In this document: piece after piece, positions 60,773 to 64,000 of the stretch
How positions within the stretch are numbered: the first letter of the stretch is position 1
Layout of the letters: every line of letters starts with the position of its first letter
Origin: Jiella pelagia
Lineage (GTDB): Bacteria > Pseudomonadota > Alphaproteobacteria > Rhizobiales > Rhizobiaceae
Direction of reading: 5' to 3'
Length of the DNA: 64,000 nucleotides
Assembly (NCBI RefSeq): GCF_026898155.1
Contig: NZ_CP114029.1
Location: 1,743,501-1,807,500, forward strand
Notes under the pieces: model-generated
The model's input: the letters and a program-made list of their open reading frames with translations, nothing else
Databases searched by the model: none
What the model was told of the DNA's origin: nothing
Translations under genes and position numbers: made by a program

Positions 60773-61780
60773 TTACCCCACCGCGACCGCGTGCAGGCCG
60801 CTGCCATGCCGCTTCAGCCAGGCCTTCCCCGCCTCCATCTCCGGGCAGAGCTCGCGGCACAGCGCCCAGAAGTTCGGGCTGTGGTTCATTTCGCGAAAAT
60901 GCGCGACCTCATGGGCGGCGAGGTAGTCGAGGACGGCGGGTGGGGCCATGACGATGCGCCAGGAAAAGGCCAGCCGCCGGTCGTGGGTGCAGGAGCCCCA
61001 GCGGGTCGTGGTGTCCTTGATGGTAATCGCCCGGGGCTCCAGGCCGACAATGGCCGCGTGGTGCTTCACCCTGTCGGCGAGGTCGCGCCCCGCCTCGCGG
61101 CAGAGAAAATCGAGGACGCGGCGGGAGAAGTGCTTGGCGTCGCCGCCCACAAGGAGCTGCTGGCGAACGACGGCCAGATCGGGATCGGCTTTCATCGCCG
61201 CTTCGACATCCTCGTGAAGATCGCTCGGATAGCCTTGGCTGCTCGCATCCCGATCGGCAGCGACCTGATCTGTCGTCCTTCTCGCCCCGGCTGCCGTCGA
61301 GACTGGCGAGATGGCGATATCGATTCCGGCCATCGCAAACAGGTCGCTGCTTGCGCTAGCGCTTCCGGATGCGCCCGGCCGCAAAACCTTCGTCCTGGTC
61401 TTCACAGGCTCGGGCGCATTGGGCTCGGCCTGACCGCCCAGACGCGCCAACTGCGTCACCAGCCGGCCGCCGCGATGGGTGAGAAGCGTCGGCTCGCCGC
61501 GCAGCGGAATGACGGCGCCCGGTGCGATCACGACACGATCCGGGACGCGCGCGATCCGCTCTTCCACCCAGCCGCGATGGCGGTCGAGAAAGCCGCGGAT
61601 CTTGCGGGCCGACATGCCGCGAGGCACGGTGACGATCAACCCGCTGCCGCCGGGAGCGATGCGCATGATCATACGCTTGGCCCGCGGATTGTGCCGGACG
61701 GTCAGCGGCAGTGGGCCCTGGCCGAGTTCGATCGTCTCGGGCAGCGGTGGTTCCGGTTTGCGGCGCAGAAGTCGATGCAT
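60773..61780 (-). CDS. YgjP/SprT-like metal-dependent hydrolase (DUF45) with an insert
   Basis: A putative zinc metallopeptidase. The N-terminal part (VRHNPRAKRMIMRI ... VPRGMSARKIRGFLDRH) and the C-terminal core with WGSC and the zinc motif HEVAHFREMNHSPNFW belong to the DUF45/M48-like family. Between them, roughly residues 110-190 form a low-complexity Ala/Ser/Thr/Arg segment not seen in standard members of about 240 residues. The ATG at 61780 gives 335 residues; an upstream TTG would add 22. The gene has an intact GAGCTC at 60848-60853. Confidence 0.78.
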   Translation of the reverse strand: MHRLLRRKPEPPLPETIELGQGPLPLTVRHNPRAKRMIMRIAPGGSGLIVTVPRGMSARKIRGFLDRHRGWVEERIARVPDRVVIAPGAVIPLRGEPTLLTHRGGRLVTQLARLGGQAEPNAPEPVKTRTKVLRPGASGSASASSDLFAMAGIDIAISPVSTAAGARRTTDQVAADRDASSQGYPSDLHEDVEAAMKADPDLAVVRQQLLVGGDAKHFSRRVLDFLCREAGRDLADRVKHHAAIVGLEPRAITIKDTTTRWGSCTHDRRLAFSWRIVMAPPAVLDYLAAHEVAHFREMNHSPNFWALCRELCPEMEAGKAWLKRHGSGLHAVAVG

Positions 61781-61990
61781 CAAGGAGGGGCGATCCGGCT
61801 GTGGCGATCCGATGACGACGATAGTGTCGGGGCGGCCAGGACACAATCGCCCGAGCCCTCCTGCCGGTCAATTCCAGCTGCGCTGGTGCCGACCAGCCCA
61901 CACGAAAGCGGCGGCACCCCGAGGATGCCGCCGCGCATTCACACTGCCGTCACTGCGTCGCCCGACGATGGACGGCGTTTCGAGCGGTCA

Positions 61991-62434
61991 TCAGGCCGGG
62001 TGGCCGTCGACGACCGGGCCGTCGTTGCTGCGGCCGTTGTCGCGGGACCGGCGGTCGCGCATGAAGCGGTCGAACTCTTCCTGGTCCTTGGCGCGGCGCA
62101 GTTCGCGGGCATAGGTCTCGAACTCGGCGGCGGCCTCGTTCAGCCGGCGGCGCTCCTCGTCGAGCCGGCGCAGTTCGGTATCGCGCCAGTCGTCGAAGGC
62201 GACGTTGCCGGTACGCTCAGCAGCGAAGGGCTGCTTGAAGCCCGACCGTTTCATCGTGTGCATGAACCTGTCCGTGGTGGTGTTGACGTCGCGCTTGAAG
62301 CCTTCGAGGCGTTCACCCCACAGGATGTAGGCCAGCATCGCCAGACCGAGCGGCCACCAGACGAGGAATCCGCCGACCATTGCGGCGATCGTCACCGGAG
62401 TCCAGGCCGGACGTATCAGGGCTTGTGAAGTCAT
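61991..62434 (-). CDS. DUF2852 family membrane protein
   Basis: A 147-residue protein with one or two N-terminal membrane segments (PVTIAAMVGGFLVWWPLGLAMLAYILWG) and a long charged coiled coil (LRRLDEERRRLNEAAAEFETYARELRRAKDQEEFDRF given in parts: LDEERRRLNEAAAEF and LRRAKDQEEFDRFM), typical of DUF2852. The start MTSQAL at 62434 is supported by AAAGGAACG eight or so bases upstream. Function unknown. Confidence 0.78.
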   Translation of the reverse strand: MTSQALIRPAWTPVTIAAMVGGFLVWWPLGLAMLAYILWGERLEGFKRDVNTTTDRFMHTMKRSGFKQPFAAERTGNVAFDDWRDTELRRLDEERRRLNEAAAEFETYARELRRAKDQEEFDRFMRDRRSRDNGRSNDGPVVDGHPA

Positions 62435-62628
62435 CGCAGTCACGTTCCTTTCGAAAATGGCCGCGACGGCAAGCATCGCGGGAGAGCAGCCTCTCGTTTG
62501 TTATCGATGATAAACAGATGGTGAGTGATTTTTCGCCGTTCAATGGTTTTCGCGCGAAAATCGGCCGGCCGATCGCGAAATTTCAGAACGCGGCGCCCCC
62601 GGAGCGAGGCGGATTGCCCGGCCAGCAT

Positions 62629-63180
62629 TCAGCGAACGCCACGCCTGTCGTCGCCTTCCGCCCCGGCCTTTGCAGCGGAGGGCTCTGCCAGCGTGCGCAG
62701 AATGTCGTCGGCGACGAAATCGGCGGCGCGGTCGAAGGCCTCGTCGGTGTCGCCGCGAAACGAGATCACCCGGTCGAAGACGAGGCGGTCGGCCTCGACG
62801 TCGAGAACGTCGATGCGGCCGAAGCCGACCAGGGTGCTCATCTTGTGGACCTCGCCGAACACCAGATAGTCGGCGCCGGCATCGCGGGCCCGGCGTAGCA
62901 GCAATTGCGCCCGCAACGTGCCGAGACTGCAGGCTTGTTCCGATGGGCAGCCGAGGGCGACCGGGACATAGGGCCCGCCGTCGGCGAGCCGCGTTTCGAG
63001 GCGGCTGCGGAACGCTTCAAGCCGGGCTTCGTGTTCGGCCGTCTGGTCGCGGACCTCACCCGACGTGTCGGTGTAGTCGAAATTCGCCACCGCCACCGTC
63101 GGCTCCTCGGCCGTCGCCGCAACCGGCAATCCAGCGGCCAGAAGGCCTGCGGCCGCAATCATCCACGTCTTTGCAGGCAT
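62629..63180 (-). CDS. exported DUF2380-like protein
   Basis: A 183-residue protein with a Sec signal peptide (WMIAAAGLLAAGLPVAATA, cleavage near residue 24) and a mature domain beginning PTVAVANFDYTDTSGEVRDQ. The middle holds VALGCPSEQACSLGT with two cysteines and ADYLVFGEVHKMSTLVGFGR, matching DUF2380 proteins linked to two-component or methylamine-type loci elsewhere. No such partners are present here. GGGAGGA precedes the ATG. Confidence 0.7.
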   Translation of the reverse strand: MPAKTWMIAAAGLLAAGLPVAATAEEPTVAVANFDYTDTSGEVRDQTAEHEARLEAFRSRLETRLADGGPYVPVALGCPSEQACSLGTLRAQLLLRRARDAGADYLVFGEVHKMSTLVGFGRIDVLDVEADRLVFDRVISFRGDTDEAFDRAADFVADDILRTLAEPSAAKAGAEGDDRRGVR

Positions 63181-63657
63181 TTGTTCCTCCCTGTTATCCT
63201 GCTCTGCGTTTCGGCCGGGTGAACTCCGCTGACGCCCTCCTGCGATCCGCAGCTTATCCGGTTCTCCAGTTCTCGACCGGCAGGCCGTCGGGCGGCGGCA
63301 GAAGCATCAGACGGCGAAGACGGCGCTTCCGGCAAGAGCCGGCAGCAGCCTCGAGGTCGGCGCGTCGCTCGTCTCGTCCGGCCTGGATTTCCCACGGCCG
63401 CCCATGCATCCGAACTCCCGAACCACTCTCGCCGACTTGTCGATGGTGCGCCAACGCCCTTCGCGATCCTGGCCCCGACAGGGGGACCGCCGCCGCGATG
63501 ACCACCAACCCGCTGATTTGGCAGCCGCCAAGGCGACGGCAAGCGCGCGAACCTCCGCTTGGCATCGACATCAAAATGACACGGGCACGTCGCCGGGACG
63601 TCGCCGGGAGTAGCTAGTCTTGCCGGGCACAGTCCACGAACTCCAGGAGACGTCGTG
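63181..63657. other. intergenic region, nothing recognised
   Basis: About 475 bases between divergent genes. The translations across it are Arg/Ser/Pro-rich and on no consistent strand. No repeat, strong hairpin or promoter stood out. Confidence 0.4.
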
Positions 63658-64000
63658 ATGCCGAGACTTCAACGGGCCATCCTTCTTGTCGGCACCCTTG
63701 CCGCCATGGCCTTTCCCGCCGCCGCGCAGGACGGCAGCCAGCCGCCGGTTGCCGAAACCGCCCTCATCGGCGTCCGCCCGCTCGCCCTTCTCGATGCGCT
63801 CGAGGACGGCCCGCTCAAGGAGAAGCTGTCGCAGTGCGTCGGCCGAGAGATGCAGGTCAGCGACTGGTCGATCGGCCATCGTGGCGCCCCGATGCAGTTT
63901 CCCGAACATTCGCGCCAGTCCTATCTCGCCGCCGCGCGCATGGGCGCCGGCGTCATCGAATGCGACGTCGCCTTCACCAAGGATCGCGAACTCGTCTGCC
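63658..64000 (+). CDS. exported glycerophosphodiester phosphodiesterase, N-terminal part (runs off window end)
   Basis: The visible 114 residues start MPRLQRAILLVGTLAAMAF, a Sec signal with cleavage near AAAQD. After a linker, the GDPD signature appears: DWSIGHRGAPMQFPEHS (catalytic His and Arg) and GAGVIECDVAFTKDRELVC (metal-binding Glu and Asp). The enzyme hydrolyses glycerophosphodiesters to glycerol 3-phosphate and an alcohol in the periplasm. AGGAG lies about ten bases before the ATG; an in-frame GTG just upstream is an alternative start. Confidence 0.85.
   Translation, partial: MPRLQRAILLVGTLAAMAFPAAAQDGSQPPVAETALIGVRPLALLDALEDGPLKEKLSQCVGREMQVSDWSIGHRGAPMQFPEHSRQSYLAAARMGAGVIECDVAFTKDRELVC

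Overview
The window looks like a chromosomal segment of a high-GC alphaproteobacterium of the order Hyphomicrobiales (Rhizobiales). The evidence is the rhizobial-type order trpF-trpB-trpA-accD-folC followed (reading leftwards) by trxA and the addA/addB pair, the ribF/ileS block, the Rrf2 and DUF2852/DUF2937/DUF1186 families, and AccD and IleS proteins that have lost zinc-ribbon cysteines. An aurantimonad-like genus is a guess only. No rRNA, tRNA or CRISPR array was seen.

Layout. 1-8.2 kb: translation and RNA-modification genes (UdgX fragment, rsmD, rluB with very long low-complexity arms, tadA, a lipoprotein, ileS). 8.5-13.1 kb: ribF, a HAD phosphatase, and groES-groEL behind a sigma70-like promoter and a CIRCE operator. 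13.4-19.7 kb: a DUF805 membrane protein, CsbD, an Rrf2 regulator with a TauE/SafE permease, and an exported molybdenum hydroxylase (2Fe-2S subunit, Tat-exported large subunit, dihaem cytochrome c). 19.7-21.8 kb: a nest of inverted repeats and a complete insertion sequence with terminal repeats and a target duplication. 21.9-41.3 kb: a helix-hairpin-helix membrane protein, histone-deacetylase-like hydrolase, MATE pump, SEC-C protein, glycerol kinase, the run cysK / membrane protein / alaX / sseA / GNAT / ornithine-cyclodeaminase-like gene, an alpha/beta hydrolase, a Tat-exported metallo-beta-lactamase-fold enzyme, a LysR regulator, an MFS pump, and rlmE with a Ppx/GppA phosphatase. 41.3-45.6 kb: an AT-rich stretch with a perfect inverted repeat, a DUF5818 protein and a large kexin-like RTX protease. 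45.6-64 kb: addB-addA, trxA, the folC-accD-trpA...trpB-trpF block (with cutA and a parDE toxin-antitoxin pair lodged inside), several exported or membrane proteins of unknown function, and the start of an exported glycerophosphodiester phosphodiesterase.

The strongest unusual signal is not a gene. Twelve genes, most of them conserved and several normally essential (groEL, ileS, trpB, folC, addA, addB, rsmD and others), are broken by 20 single-base insertions, and every one sits at the centre of a GAGCTC hexamer, giving GAG-N-CTC. Deleting the extra base restores the reading frame every time. I found no frameshift anywhere else, and only four GAGCTC sites remain intact. I read this as a systematic base-calling error at a modified motif, which implies a GAGCTC-specific DNA modification in the source organism; the genes themselves are probably intact. 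They are therefore annotated as CDS with corrected lengths.
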